A stretch of DNA of 64,000 bases from an uncultured Flavobacteriales bacterium (lineage in GTDB: Bacteria; Bacteroidota; Bacteroidia; Flavobacteriales_D; Sanyastnellaceae): assembly GCA_905478325.1 (NCBI GenBank), contig CAJQIB010000022.1, positions 1-64,000 on the forward strand. Direction: 5' to 3'. Below, one piece after another: positions 34,967 to 44,325 of this stretch (position 1 is the first letter of the stretch; each line of letters starts with the position of its first letter). The notes beneath the pieces are model-generated. The model saw only the letters and a list, made by a program, of their open reading frames with translations. It made no database searches and had not been told where the DNA came from. A program made the position numbers and the translations under genes.

Positions 34967-35866
34967 TTACTGTTGAACAACGAGGCGCTGCGTTGAACGC
35001 AAACCACCATTTGAAAGCTCTACAAAGTAAATTCCGTTATCCAAGTTCAATTCAATGCGTTGTCCACGATCCAAAGAAGTCACCTTCTGGGTGTGCACCA
35101 ATTGACCGTTCAAGGCGTGAATTTTCAACTGAGCATCAGCCGGCTGGCCTTGGATGTTGATGTAATTCGCTGCAGGGTTTGGTCCAAAGTTGAAGGTCAA
35201 GGCTTCAGGAGTAACAATCGTCGAAGGAACTGCAGTCAAAATTGAGACGTCATCAATGAAATACGTACTAACGTTCGTTGCGTCTCCATTTGCGAAAAAG
35301 TTTACGCCTCCGAAAGCAGAGTCAAACAACCAGTTGCCAACGGTTACTCCATCCATAGAGAGCGTAATGTTGTCAGAGTCCATGTCGACTAGGTGAGACA
35401 TCTCGAACCAGGTGTCATGCTCAAAAGAACCTGCAGCAACGTCAACGCCGTCACTGTTTACATTTAAGGTCCCGTCGATTAAAAAGGTTGCTTCAAACGC
35501 CCATGCTACACCTGGTTCTTGTTCTTCTTGGACATTATAATATCCAACAAATCCAGAAGGGATGTACATCCAAAATGAAATGTCATAAACGTCCCCGTCT
35601 AAACCTGCGATGAGCATGATATCCATTGGACCACCGGTTGCAGCAGTACTGTAGATTTTCATGGAATTCGAACCAGTATGAGCAAGCTCATCGGTGATTT
35701 GAGAGTCTTCTTCCGTTTCAGGAGCGTTAGCCCAAGTGGACCAAACGGGACTGCTTGAGACGAAATCGCCTACAGCAAATCCTTCAAATCCTTCCTCATA
35801 AAGGACATCCTGTGAAAAAACGGTAACGCTCGTTACCAAACCAGCTAACAGTAAAAAGTTTTTCAT
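34967..35866 (-). CDS. Secreted T9SS type A cargo protein
   Basis: A 299-residue secreted protein. The first 18-19 residues form a signal peptide (MKNFLLLAGLVTSVTVFSQ). Residues about 20-215 look like a beta-sandwich of the laminin-G/concanavalin or carbohydrate-binding type (FYMYI-like aromatic strands, Asp-rich). The last 75 or so residues form the type A sorting domain (FGPNPAANYINI, then a glycine/Asn-rich strand ending VVQQ). The ATG at 35866 is preferred to an in-frame start at 35911 because it gives the signal peptide. A TAAATTCA element is 5 nt upstream. There is no catalytic motif, so a binding or structural role is likely. Confidence 0.88.
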   Translation of the reverse strand: MKNFLLLAGLVTSVTVFSQDVLYEEGFEGFAVGDFVSSSPVWSTWANAPETEEDSQITDELAHTGSNSMKIYSTAATGGPMDIMLIAGLDGDVYDISFWMYIPSGFVGYYNVQEEQEPGVAWAFEATFLIDGTLNVNSDGVDVAAGSFEHDTWFEMSHLVDMDSDNITLSMDGVTVGNWLFDSAFGGVNFFANGDATNVSTYFIDDVSILTAVPSTIVTPEALTFNFGPNPAANYINIQGQPADAQLKIHALNGQLVHTQKVTSLDRGQRIELNLDNGIYFVELSNGGLRSTQRLVVQQ

Positions 35867-35948
35867 GCTTGTGAATTTATCGTATTGCAATATACGAAAT
35901 GACCACAACAATTCCTTATATGTATGATATCGAACCGAATAACATCGT

Positions 35949-35956
35949 TAAATTCG
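35949..35956 (+). promoter_or_regulatory. -7 element 4 nt upstream of the DUF2797 gene
   Basis: TAAATTCG (one mismatch to TAnnTTTG), followed by TAAA and the ATG at 35961. Confidence 0.4.
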
Positions 35957-35960
35957 TAAA

Positions 35961-36788
35961 ATGAATTGGGAAGGGAACCTGCGTAAAATGGTTGTGAAAT
36001 GGGGCTCTTCAGCCAAGAACGAAGTCCAATATCGATGGGTAGGCGCAGACATTCTTGAATCGATGCCCCCAATTGATCCGCATCTTTGGATTGGCCAAGA
36101 GCTTACACTTGAATTTGAGGGTGTCATTCACTGTGTAGCAACAGGCAAGCGAATTCGAAAGGCATATGGAGAAGGCATGAGTTATGACGCGTGGATCAAC
36201 GCCCCTCAAGCTGTAGAAAGTGTGTTTAACCCCGAACTGAGTCGCATCCATGAAGGCATAGCTCTTCGTGATCGCGAATGGGAAGAAGCGCACCACAACC
36301 AACCACATGTTGTATACATAAGCCATACCAGTGGATTGAAAGTAGGAGTGACGCGAGCGACCAACGTCCCATACCGTTGGATGGATCAGGGTGCTGCGGG
36401 AGCAATAGTCATTGCGAATACGCCTTACCGGCAACTCGCAGGTGAATTGGAAGTGGCGCTCAAGACACATATGGCCGATAAGACCAATTTCAGGAAAATG
36501 CTCGCCCAAGTCGATTTTGACGCGAAGCTATTGTTGGATGCGCGGGAGGATGCGTTCGAATGGCTCGGGGAAGCGTATGAGAGTTTTTTCGAAGGTGATG
36601 CGCCTCCAATGGAAATGATATATCCCGTTTTATCCTATCCAGCCAAAATAAAGAGCATTCGTTTGGACAAGGTGCCAAGCTTCAGTGGAGTCTTATTGGG
36701 AATCAAAGGGCAGTACCTACTCTTTGATGAGAATCGGGTATTCAATGTGCGCAGCCATGCGGGATATCGCGTGAAATTGAGCAGTTAA
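35961..36788 (+). CDS. DUF2797 family protein
   Basis: A 275-residue protein whose central segment (residues about 110-140, with HTSGLKVGVTR and PYRWMDQGA) is typical of DUF2797. The family has no firmly established function, and its aromatic and glycine-rich core has been linked with nucleic-acid-related enzymes of the GIY-YIG fold; I infer this only loosely. A TAAATTCG element is 4 nt before the ATG. Its stop codon abuts the stop of the convergent YqgE gene with no spacer. Confidence 0.75.
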   Translation: MNWEGNLRKMVVKWGSSAKNEVQYRWVGADILESMPPIDPHLWIGQELTLEFEGVIHCVATGKRIRKAYGEGMSYDAWINAPQAVESVFNPELSRIHEGIALRDREWEEAHHNQPHVVYISHTSGLKVGVTRATNVPYRWMDQGAAGAIVIANTPYRQLAGELEVALKTHMADKTNFRKMLAQVDFDAKLLLDAREDAFEWLGEAYESFFEGDAPPMEMIYPVLSYPAKIKSIRLDKVPSFSGVLLGIKGQYLLFDENRVFNVRSHAGYRVKLSS

Positions 36789-37367
36789 TCAATTCAAGCT
36801 CGGATCACTCGGGGCATTGGCGATGTGCGCGTAATCAGGCCCCATGCTCCGAATGAGTTCCTTCCAATAGTCCTCATCTTCTGTTTGTGTATTCATGATG
36901 GTTTCAATGGGTGCATCCGCAACAAACCAGGACTTGCTCTTAATCTCGTCTGCAAGTTGTCCAGAGGTCCAGCCAGCGTAGCCAACAAAAAAGCGCAATT
37001 CTCGATCCGTGATCACACCGTCGGTAACCGCTTTTTTGAGCCAGTCAAAATCACCACCCATAAAAAGGCCTTCTTTCACTTGTATTGATCCCGGAACGTA
37101 CTCATTGCAGTGCAAATAATACAAGTTGGAGTTTTTAACCGGGCCTCCTAAGCTGATTTTTGCCTGCCAATGGGGCATTTCTTGAAGCAAATCTTGCAAA
37201 TCGACTTCAATGTAATTGTTCAAGACAAACCCAAATGAACTGTCGCTGTTGTGCTCACAAAGAAGCACTGCCTTTCTTCCGAAGTAAGCGTCCTCTAAAA
37301 AGGGTTCGGACAACAAGACTTGTCCGGGCTTGGGTTCTACCGCTGATGCCGGTGTGAATCGAATCAT
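36789..37367 (-). CDS. YqgE/AlgH family protein
   Basis: A 192-residue protein of the YqgE (UPF0301, AlgH) family. Typical segments are GQVLLSEPFLED at the start, AVLLCEHN and SSFGFVLN in the first third, and WTSGQLADEIKSKSWF near the middle. The protein binds neither a metal nor a cofactor that can be read here; AlgH is reported to influence alginate regulation in Pseudomonas. Its function in Bacteroidota is unknown. The ATG at 37367 is chosen over 37394. It abuts the convergent DUF2797 gene, and the divergent M14 peptidase gene starts 36 nt away. Confidence 0.9.
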   Translation of the reverse strand: MIRFTPASAVEPKPGQVLLSEPFLEDAYFGRKAVLLCEHNSDSSFGFVLNNYIEVDLQDLLQEMPHWQAKISLGGPVKNSNLYYLHCNEYVPGSIQVKEGLFMGGDFDWLKKAVTDGVITDRELRFFVGYAGWTSGQLADEIKSKSWFVADAPIETIMNTQTEDEDYWKELIRSMGPDYAHIANAPSDPSLN

Positions 37368-37391
37368 GGTGCGAAGTTCCGACTTTTGGGT

Positions 37392-37399
37392 CAAATTTG
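37392..37399 (+). promoter_or_regulatory. -7 element 4 nt upstream of the M14 peptidase gene
   Basis: CAAATTTG (one mismatch to TAnnTTTG), followed by ACAG and the ATG at 37404. Confidence 0.4.
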
Positions 37400-37403
37400 A
37401 CAG

Positions 37404-39233
37404 ATGGAAATCAGTTCAATTCAACATGGAGTTAAGCCAAGTCGTTCGGCGTGTTGGATACTTGTGGGGTTTTTTGTGTGTTTTTCGTTGGGGGCTACTG
37501 CCCAATCAACTGCATTTGGGGAAGATCCCGCAGTATCATTGGAGAACAATGCGACTCCGACGTGGTCGGAGGCGATAGCGGCATTCCAGATTCTTGCCGA
37601 CGACCACGATGACGCCACGCTAATCCAAGTTGGAAAGAGCGACGTGGGTAGACCGATTCATGCATTTGTTTTTTCACCTGGGGCAGATCAGGTCACCTCT
37701 CTGGAAACGCTCGAGTCATTTATGGCTTCTTCCGATGAGCGCATGGCCATGTTGGTAAACAATGCCATTCACCCGGGTGAGCCATGTGGTGTTGACGCTT
37801 CCATTGGTTGGATGCGAGAGGTTCTTAGCAATCGCAGCTTGAAGAAGGCATACTTAAATAAAATGGATGTGATCATCATTCCCATGTACAATATAGGTGG
37901 GGCTCTGAATCGGAATTGCTGCTCGCGAACCAACCAAGATGGACCGGAAGCTTATGGCTTCAGAGGCAACAGCCGGAACTTGGATTTGAACAGGGACTTT
38001 ATCAAAATGGACAGTCGGAACGCCGAGGCTTTTGTCCAGCTATTTCATGCGGCCAAACCGGATGTTTTCGTGGACACTCACACGACCAATGGTGCGGATT
38101 ATCCGTATCGAATGACCTTGATCACCACGCAGGTAGATAAAGCAGGGCCTGTCATTGGGCCGTTTTTAACAAAAGTCTTTGAACCGAAGTTGTATCAACG
38201 CATGGAGCAATTGGGAGAGCCGTTGATTCCATACGTCAATCTGCGCAATGAGACACCCGAAAATGGCATCGTCGCTTTTCTTGAAACCCCGCGCTACAGC
38301 ACCGGATATACCACGCTGTTTTCAACGTTGGGCTTCACGGCCGAAGCACACATGTTGAAGCCCTTTCCTGAACGCGTGGAAGCGACACGGAAGCTTCTAC
38401 AGGAAGTGGGTTTGTTGAGTATGGAGTTGGCCCGCGAAATCAAACAAATTCGAGCTGATGAGCAGGTGCGGCTTTCGAATGCTCACGACTTGCCTGTTCG
38501 ATGGACGTTGGACGCGGCCGATTCCACAAAACTTGCATTCAAAGGATATACAGCGAGAAGGGAAATTAGTGCCATCACAAAAAGCACCCGTCTTCGATAC
38601 GATCACAATGTGATGTGGGAGGATTCTATCACCTATCAGAATTCCTATGAAACGAAGTGTGTGACCATTTTGCCGGAATTTTACTGCATTCCACAAGCGT
38701 GGCACGAAGTCGTGGATCGTCTTGCATGGAATGGAATAGAAATGACAGCTTTGACGCGGGACACCGTCATGCAATTGCAAGTTGATTACATCGAATCGTT
38801 TGATTCATCCAGCAAGCCCTATGAGGGACATCATGTCAATACAACGGATTCAATCACTCAAGTGGATGAGTGGGTGCAGCTCTATGCTGGAGACTGGATC
38901 GTTTCAACGGAGCAGAAGGGAATTCGATTCTTAGCAGAGACGTTAGACCCGCGGGCACATGATTCGTATTTCACATGGAACTTCTTTGATAGTTCTCTGC
39001 AGCAAAAGGAGCATTATAGTGGATACGTGTTTGAAGAAACAGCATTCGATTTACTCCAAAACGATCCTGCTTTGTCTGCTAAATTTGAGGAAGAAAAGTC
39101 CTTGTTTCCAGAGCGCATGAACACGCCAAGGGCTCAGTTGAATTGGATCTACAAGCATTCTCCGCATTATGAGGGTACGGTCAATCGCTACCCCGTCTTC
39201 AGATCCATGACCCCTAGGACTTTTTCGAAATGA
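37404..39233 (+). CDS. M14 family zinc carboxypeptidase
   Basis: Secreted zinc carboxypeptidase of 609 residues. A signal peptide ends near residue 34. Zinc ligands are His123 and Glu126 (HPGE) and His226 (DTHTTNG); Arg in NLDLNRDF should bind the substrate carboxylate, and Glu314 (TAEAHM) is the general base. The C-terminal third (from about residue 370) is an extra beta-rich domain. It may trim peptides or cell-wall fragments. CAAATTTG stands 4 nt before the ATG, another near-leaderless layout. Its last four bases overlap the start of the esterase gene (ATGA). Confidence 0.88.
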   Translation: MEISSIQHGVKPSRSACWILVGFFVCFSLGATAQSTAFGEDPAVSLENNATPTWSEAIAAFQILADDHDDATLIQVGKSDVGRPIHAFVFSPGADQVTSLETLESFMASSDERMAMLVNNAIHPGEPCGVDASIGWMREVLSNRSLKKAYLNKMDVIIIPMYNIGGALNRNCCSRTNQDGPEAYGFRGNSRNLDLNRDFIKMDSRNAEAFVQLFHAAKPDVFVDTHTTNGADYPYRMTLITTQVDKAGPVIGPFLTKVFEPKLYQRMEQLGEPLIPYVNLRNETPENGIVAFLETPRYSTGYTTLFSTLGFTAEAHMLKPFPERVEATRKLLQEVGLLSMELAREIKQIRADEQVRLSNAHDLPVRWTLDAADSTKLAFKGYTARREISAITKSTRLRYDHNVMWEDSITYQNSYETKCVTILPEFYCIPQAWHEVVDRLAWNGIEMTALTRDTVMQLQVDYIESFDSSSKPYEGHHVNTTDSITQVDEWVQLYAGDWIVSTEQKGIRFLAETLDPRAHDSYFTWNFFDSSLQQKEHYSGYVFEETAFDLLQNDPALSAKFEEEKSLFPERMNTPRAQLNWIYKHSPHYEGTVNRYPVFRSMTPRTFSK

Positions 39234-40159
39234 AGCCGCTCTGGAATCTTCCTCCTAAGTTCATTAGTACCACTCATAGTTTGGGTCGGTTCTTACGGCG
39301 GGACGTTGTTGGCTTGACTCCCGTTCAGATACGGTTGGCTTTGGACTCATTGTCCAGGCTTTACCCAGGGCCTGCTGACGTTCATTTTGCGTATGAAATG
39401 ATCCAAGAACAGCAAGTGGCTCGCTTAAGACTCAAAAGGGATCAGCCAAAACAAGGCGTTTTCTTTGTTCACGGTGGAGGGTTTGCTTTCGGTTCAGCTA
39501 GAACTCATCGCGCCATAGCAAGTGCGCTTACAATGGAAACGGGCTGTGAAGTATGGATTCCAGAATACCCTTTGGCTCCAGAACACCCTTTTCCAGCAGC
39601 GTTGAATTCGTTGGAGGCGATGTGGCGGGAATTTAAGAGTCAGTACGACTCTGTTTTTGTGTTAGCCGATTCGGCAGGGGGCAGTTTAGCAGTAGCCATG
39701 ATGCAAAGGTTAAGCCGCGAAGAACGTCATGAAATTCAGGGGCTGATGCTTCTTTCCCCATGGGTGGATTTGCGATCAAACTCCATGAGTAGCCGAGCGG
39801 ATTCAAACGCCTGGAGTCCATTTGGTCGATTGGACATGTTGGAATATGCTACGCACTATCTCGCCGGTGCTGATCCAAAACAAATTGAGGTATCTCCATT
39901 GCTCGGTTCATTTGAAGCGTTTCCACCAACGTTGATTGAGACATCGGCGATGGAGTATCTGCATCCTGACGCTTGTGCTTTGAAGGAGCGTCTTCTAGCG
40001 GAGGAAATTGAAGTGTGTTGGCGAGAAGAGGAAAACGCTTTGCACGGTTGGCAGCTTTTTCCAGATATTTTACCCGAAGCAAAACGATCCGTAGCGGCCA
40101 TGTCTCAATTTATGGATGAGAAACGCGTTGCAGAACCCAGGCATCAAATGCATGGTTAA
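39230..40159 (+). CDS. HSL-type alpha/beta hydrolase (esterase)
   Basis: A 309-residue esterase/lipase of the hormone-sensitive lipase family. The oxyanion motif HGGG begins at His81; the nucleophile is Ser148 in ADSAGGS, a GDSAGG variant. The acid and base are expected in EYLHPD and in ALHGWQ near the C-terminus. There is no signal peptide. It is translationally coupled to the M14 peptidase by a four-base overlap. Its last 50 nt overlap the 3' end of the convergent aminotransferase gene. The substrate is not known. Confidence 0.86.
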   Translation: MKPLWNLPPKFISTTHSLGRFLRRDVVGLTPVQIRLALDSLSRLYPGPADVHFAYEMIQEQQVARLRLKRDQPKQGVFFVHGGGFAFGSARTHRAIASALTMETGCEVWIPEYPLAPEHPFPAALNSLEAMWREFKSQYDSVFVLADSAGGSLAVAMMQRLSREERHEIQGLMLLSPWVDLRSNSMSSRADSNAWSPFGRLDMLEYATHYLAGADPKQIEVSPLLGSFEAFPPTLIETSAMEYLHPDACALKERLLAEEIEVCWREEENALHGWQLFPDILPEAKRSVAAMSQFMDEKRVAEPRHQMHG

Positions 40160-41309
40160 GTAGCGTCATGCCTTCATTCAATTCTTCATCGGATATGATA
40201 AGAGGAGGGGCGATCCGAAAGGAATTTGGAGTGCTTAAGAAGTAAAAGATGAGCAGGCCGTTTTTTCGGGCATGCTCCACACAAAAATGAATCGCTTCTG
40301 GACTCTCCATGTCAACGGCGATGAAATACCCTAGGCGACGCACGGCCTTCACAGCGGAATGTTTTTTGAGTTGATTCTCCAATCGAGCGCCTCGCATTTC
40401 CAACGCTTTCCAATCAACCTTTTCAAGCAATCTCAATGCAGCAGCTGATGACGCGCATGCAACGGGATGTCCGCCAAATGTGGTGATGTGTCCAAGGTCC
40501 GGTTCATGAGCCAAAGTGCGCATGCTACTGGCGCTAGAAACAAAGGCTCCGAGTGGCATTCCGCCACCAAGTGCCTTGCCCAAACAAAGGATGTCTGGGG
40601 TCACGTCAAAGTGCTCAAAAGCAAAGGGCTTTCCTGTGCGTCCGATACCACACTGGATTTCGTCTAGAATGAGCAGAGTGCCCGTTTCATTGCATCGCTT
40701 CTCAAGTCTTTTGATCCATTCGATATCAGGAATGCGAATGCCGGCATCCCCTTGGACGGTTTCTGCAATGACGGCCGCTTGTGTGCCGTCGATTGCAACT
40801 AAAGCATCCTCGTGATTGAACGGAACAAATTGAACGCCATCGAGCAAAGGTTCAAAGGGCTCCCGGCGATCTTGATTGGAGCTAATACTCAATGCTCCAA
40901 AGGTGTTGCCGTGGTAACCTCCTTCCATTGCAATGAAGTTTTTGCGTCCTGTTACTCTACGGGCAAGTTTGAGTGCGCCGTCGATGGCTTCTGCACCTGA
41001 ATTCACAAAATAAACGGCATCGAGGCTAGTCGGCAACAATCCGCGGAGTCGGCTTGCGGCTAAATCTTGTGCTTCTTGTTGCACTTCACCATACACCATG
41101 ACATGGAGATGTCGATCGATTTGTTGATGCAGTGCTTCGACAATAGCGGGGTTGTTGTGGCCAAAAGATGAAACGCCAATGCCAGATATAAAATCCAACA
41201 TTTTGGTTCCATCTTCTAAATGGAAGTAAACACCGCTTGCGCTGCTCACTTTTAAATTCAATGGATGCAACGTCGTTTGCGCCAATCCACGGTGAAGAAA
41301 GTCTTCCAT
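40110..41309 (-). CDS. Class III aminotransferase (ornithine/acetylornithine type)
   Basis: Pyridoxal-phosphate aminotransferase of fold type I. Lys245 in LGKALGGGMP is the Schiff-base lysine, and the NSGAEAIDGALKLAR segment is the PLP phosphate region. The length (399) fits acetylornithine, ornithine or 4-aminobutyrate aminotransferases; the exact amino donor cannot be decided. The ATG at 41309 is used; its A is also the last base of the GH92 stop (TGATG), so translation is coupled. No arginine or biotin gene lies nearby, which leaves its pathway open. Its 3' end overlaps the convergent esterase gene by 50 nt. Confidence 0.9.
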   Translation of the reverse strand: MEDFLHRGLAQTTLHPLNLKVSSASGVYFHLEDGTKMLDFISGIGVSSFGHNNPAIVEALHQQIDRHLHVMVYGEVQQEAQDLAASRLRGLLPTSLDAVYFVNSGAEAIDGALKLARRVTGRKNFIAMEGGYHGNTFGALSISSNQDRREPFEPLLDGVQFVPFNHEDALVAIDGTQAAVIAETVQGDAGIRIPDIEWIKRLEKRCNETGTLLILDEIQCGIGRTGKPFAFEHFDVTPDILCLGKALGGGMPLGAFVSSASSMRTLAHEPDLGHITTFGGHPVACASSAAALRLLEKVDWKALEMRGARLENQLKKHSAVKAVRRLGYFIAVDMESPEAIHFCVEHARKNGLLIFYFLSTPNSFRIAPPLIISDEELNEGMTLLNHAFDAWVLQRVSHP

Positions 41310-44300
41310 CAAGGTTCGTTCACAAACAATTCAAACTCGTCTAAAAAAACCCAACTAGGATTTCCGGCGCCCAAGTGATCCGGAGGTAAATCGCCGAAAT
41401 GCTTGACTTCAGCCCGCCAATATCGTGCTGTTCTGGATTGCCGACAAACAAATCGATGTGCGACATTCGACTCGTCTTCATTGGATAAGTCGTGGGTGGT
41501 CGTTTCGATAAATTCCCATGTTTTACCGTCTTCAGAACAGGAGAATGAGACTGATTGGGGGAGGAAAATCCAGGGCCGTATATCTCGCAAAGCCCCCATT
41601 GACATCCGTTGAACCCGTTTTGAACTTCCCAGATCTACTGTGGCAATGACATCCTTTCCCCAGAATCCCTGCCAATCCCCAGTCTGATAGTGGTTGTTCC
41701 CATGAATGCCATCAATCAAAGCTTGCGCTCCACCTGCGGCATATTGCGGGTCGAAAGGTTCATTTAAAACCAATTCATGCCGGTGGCTAATCTGGCGCAC
41801 TTTATGGGCTACACGCGCTGAAGACAAGCCCAGTGCATTTTCACTGAACGCTTCGATACGCTGGCTTGATGTCAACGCGATAGGCTCTGTGTAGGTCTCC
41901 CACGGCGCGCTGCAATCGGAAGTATTGATGGCGCAAATACGATAGCGTGTGACCACATGTGGGTCTGGGTTGGTAATTGCAACGCTTGTTTGCATCGCCT
42001 GAAACGTTCGCGGTGCATGGATCACAGGGACGCTCACAAATTGGCTGTCGTCCAGTTTTTCTACAGGCCGGTCTCGGGAATCAAATCCAAAGTCACTGAT
42101 TTCATCTGACCCCATGAAGTTCAATACTCCGCCCTCTAACAAAGACTCCTTTGAAATCCAACTGGCGCTTTTCGCTTCATCATTGAGTGTCCAAGAAGCA
42201 ATATAGCGTTGCGGATTGTTGAACGAAATTGTTAGTGAGGGTAAGCTGTCGAGCTCATTTGATCTTGGCTGAACGACCGCCCTTTCAAATGCAGGGATTC
42301 CAGCCACGATCTGATGCGACCCCGGAGTTACGGGATACAACCCCAAAGCACTCCACACATACCACGCGCTCATTTGTCCGCAATCCTCATTTCCGGAAAG
42401 TCCATCCGGTGCATTCGGATACAACTCAGTTCGTATTTGAGTCACCAATTCAGCAGTACGGGATGTATTTCCGACGTAAGGGTAGAGGTAGGCCATGTGA
42501 TGACTGGGTTCGTTTCCATGGGCATATTGACCAATCATACCCGTGATGTCCGGTTGCTGTCTTCCTGTTGTTTCACTGCTCGAGGTAAACATGCGTTCAA
42601 GCATGTGGTAGTACGTGGAGTCTCCGCCCATGAGCGCTATGTGCCCGTTGATGTCCTGAGGTGTGAAAAAATTGTACTGCCATCCATTGGCTTCCGTATA
42701 GTTGAAATTCACTTCTCGCGGCTCAAAATCTTCAAGCCAGGCACCACCTCGCTTGGGTTGAATGAAGTTCGTGGATGCATTGAAAAGGTTCCGATAGGAG
42801 AGCGCACGTTGCGTGAATCGTTTTGAGATTTTGGTGTTCGCAGGGGCGTTCGTGTCCAATTGTCTCGCGAATGCGGCAATGCAGGCATCATCAAATGCAT
42901 ACTCTAACGTTTTCGAAACGGACTCGTGTTCTTCATCTAAAGGGATGTATCCGTAGTCCGTGTAGGCAGGGAGACCCAAATGTGCGCTGTCTGCAGCTTG
43001 TAGCATGGCCTCAAGGGCCAGATTCTGATCAAAGTCCTCAATGCCCCAACTGACAGCATCTTGAATCACGGGGACGCTGTGATAACCAATCATACAACCT
43101 GTGTAATTGCCCGCCAATTCCCATACAGGCAGCTGGCCTCCCTGTTGATACATTCTCAACATCGTGCGAATAAAATCACGAGATCGAGCCGGTTCTAACC
43201 AATTGAGCAACGGATGCAATGAACGGAACGTGTCCCAGAGAGAAAAAACGGTGTAATGCAGTCCTTCATCCGGACTCAATTGATGGACATCTAAATCGGT
43301 CCCGCGATACCGACCATCGACATCAGAAGCCACATTGGGGGTAGTGAAGCTGTGGTACAGGGCCGTGTAAAAGATGGTTCTTTCGTCTTCTGTGCCTCCT
43401 TCAATGGCGATGCAGCTGAGCTGGTCTTCCCATTTGGCTTCAGCTTCCTTTCGGTAGTGATCAAAATCGGTGCGCGGTGTTTCCTTTTCCAAATTATTCA
43501 GCGCTCCATCGATGTCCACAAAACTGATTGCCATTCGGACATTCAATTCTTCGACCACTCCAAAATCACAGGCAAAAACAGGAATGTATTCCATGGTCTG
43601 CATGACCGTTCCGTCCTCCAGTGTGTCAGTGATGGTGATCTCAGAAAGTTGGTCTTGCCATTCAAAAGCGCGATCAAATCGCGCCGCAAAATAAACGTGC
43701 TGCTCGTTTGCCCAGTTGTCAGACAATCGGTGGCCTACCAACGTTGAGTCATTGAGTGGCTCAATGCTATAATGAATAAGTTCATCGCGATGCTGCAGGT
43801 CGACGAGCAATGTCAGTGTATCGGGTTCTTCAAGTTGATACCGATGAACGCCAACGCGCTCGGTCGCGGTTAATTCTGCAAAGACACCATGGTCTTGAAG
43901 CTGAACGCTGTAATACCCTGCATGCGCACTTTCTTTTGCATGATCAAATCGACTCTTGTATCGATCGGCCCAGTTCGAAGCACCAGGCCGAAATTGAGTG
44001 CAAGGCATGAATAAAATATCGCCATAATCGGAAACGCCGGTTCCTTGCAGATGTGTGTGCGTAAATCCATAAATCATGGAATCACTGTAATGATATCCGC
44101 CACATCCATCCCATCCGTCAAGACGCGTGTCTGGACTCAATTGCACCATTCCAAAAGGAACAGTAGCTCCTGGATAGGTGTGACCATGGCCTCCAGTGCC
44201 AATAAAAGGATTCACCGTTTCGTGAAGCGAAGCAGGTGCCGTACCGTTTGAACAACCATTCAAGCCGGCCGTTAGGATCACGAGAAGCAAAACCTGGAAT

Positions 44301-44323
44301 ACTCGATGTATCGTATGATTCAT
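41309..44323 (-). CDS. GH92 family lipoprotein glycoside hydrolase (alpha-mannosidase)
   Basis: A surface or periplasmic exo-alpha-mannosidase-type enzyme of 1004 residues. It begins with a lipoprotein signal (lipobox AGLNGC at about residue 24). The GH92 N-terminal domain starts with the family motif VNPFIGTGGHGHTYPGA, and further blocks are GYHYSDS and GFTHTHLQGTG; the catalytic domain reaches about residue 745. A C-terminal discoidin-like carbohydrate-binding domain follows (to 1004). It requires calcium in known family members. It starts 2 nt after the S41 stop. No SusC/SusD pair is nearby, so it is not in a usual polysaccharide utilisation locus. Confidence 0.93.
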   Translation of the reverse strand: MNHTIHRVFQVLLLVILTAGLNGCSNGTAPASLHETVNPFIGTGGHGHTYPGATVPFGMVQLSPDTRLDGWDGCGGYHYSDSMIYGFTHTHLQGTGVSDYGDILFMPCTQFRPGASNWADRYKSRFDHAKESAHAGYYSVQLQDHGVFAELTATERVGVHRYQLEEPDTLTLLVDLQHRDELIHYSIEPLNDSTLVGHRLSDNWANEQHVYFAARFDRAFEWQDQLSEITITDTLEDGTVMQTMEYIPVFACDFGVVEELNVRMAISFVDIDGALNNLEKETPRTDFDHYRKEAEAKWEDQLSCIAIEGGTEDERTIFYTALYHSFTTPNVASDVDGRYRGTDLDVHQLSPDEGLHYTVFSLWDTFRSLHPLLNWLEPARSRDFIRTMLRMYQQGGQLPVWELAGNYTGCMIGYHSVPVIQDAVSWGIEDFDQNLALEAMLQAADSAHLGLPAYTDYGYIPLDEEHESVSKTLEYAFDDACIAAFARQLDTNAPANTKISKRFTQRALSYRNLFNASTNFIQPKRGGAWLEDFEPREVNFNYTEANGWQYNFFTPQDINGHIALMGGDSTYYHMLERMFTSSSETTGRQQPDITGMIGQYAHGNEPSHHMAYLYPYVGNTSRTAELVTQIRTELYPNAPDGLSGNEDCGQMSAWYVWSALGLYPVTPGSHQIVAGIPAFERAVVQPRSNELDSLPSLTISFNNPQRYIASWTLNDEAKSASWISKESLLEGGVLNFMGSDEISDFGFDSRDRPVEKLDDSQFVSVPVIHAPRTFQAMQTSVAITNPDPHVVTRYRICAINTSDCSAPWETYTEPIALTSSQRIEAFSENALGLSSARVAHKVRQISHRHELVLNEPFDPQYAAGGAQALIDGIHGNNHYQTGDWQGFWGKDVIATVDLGSSKRVQRMSMGALRDIRPWIFLPQSVSFSCSEDGKTWEFIETTTHDLSNEDESNVAHRFVCRQSRTARYWRAEVKHFGDLPPDHLGAGNPSWVFLDEFELFVNEP

Positions 44324-44325
44324 TC

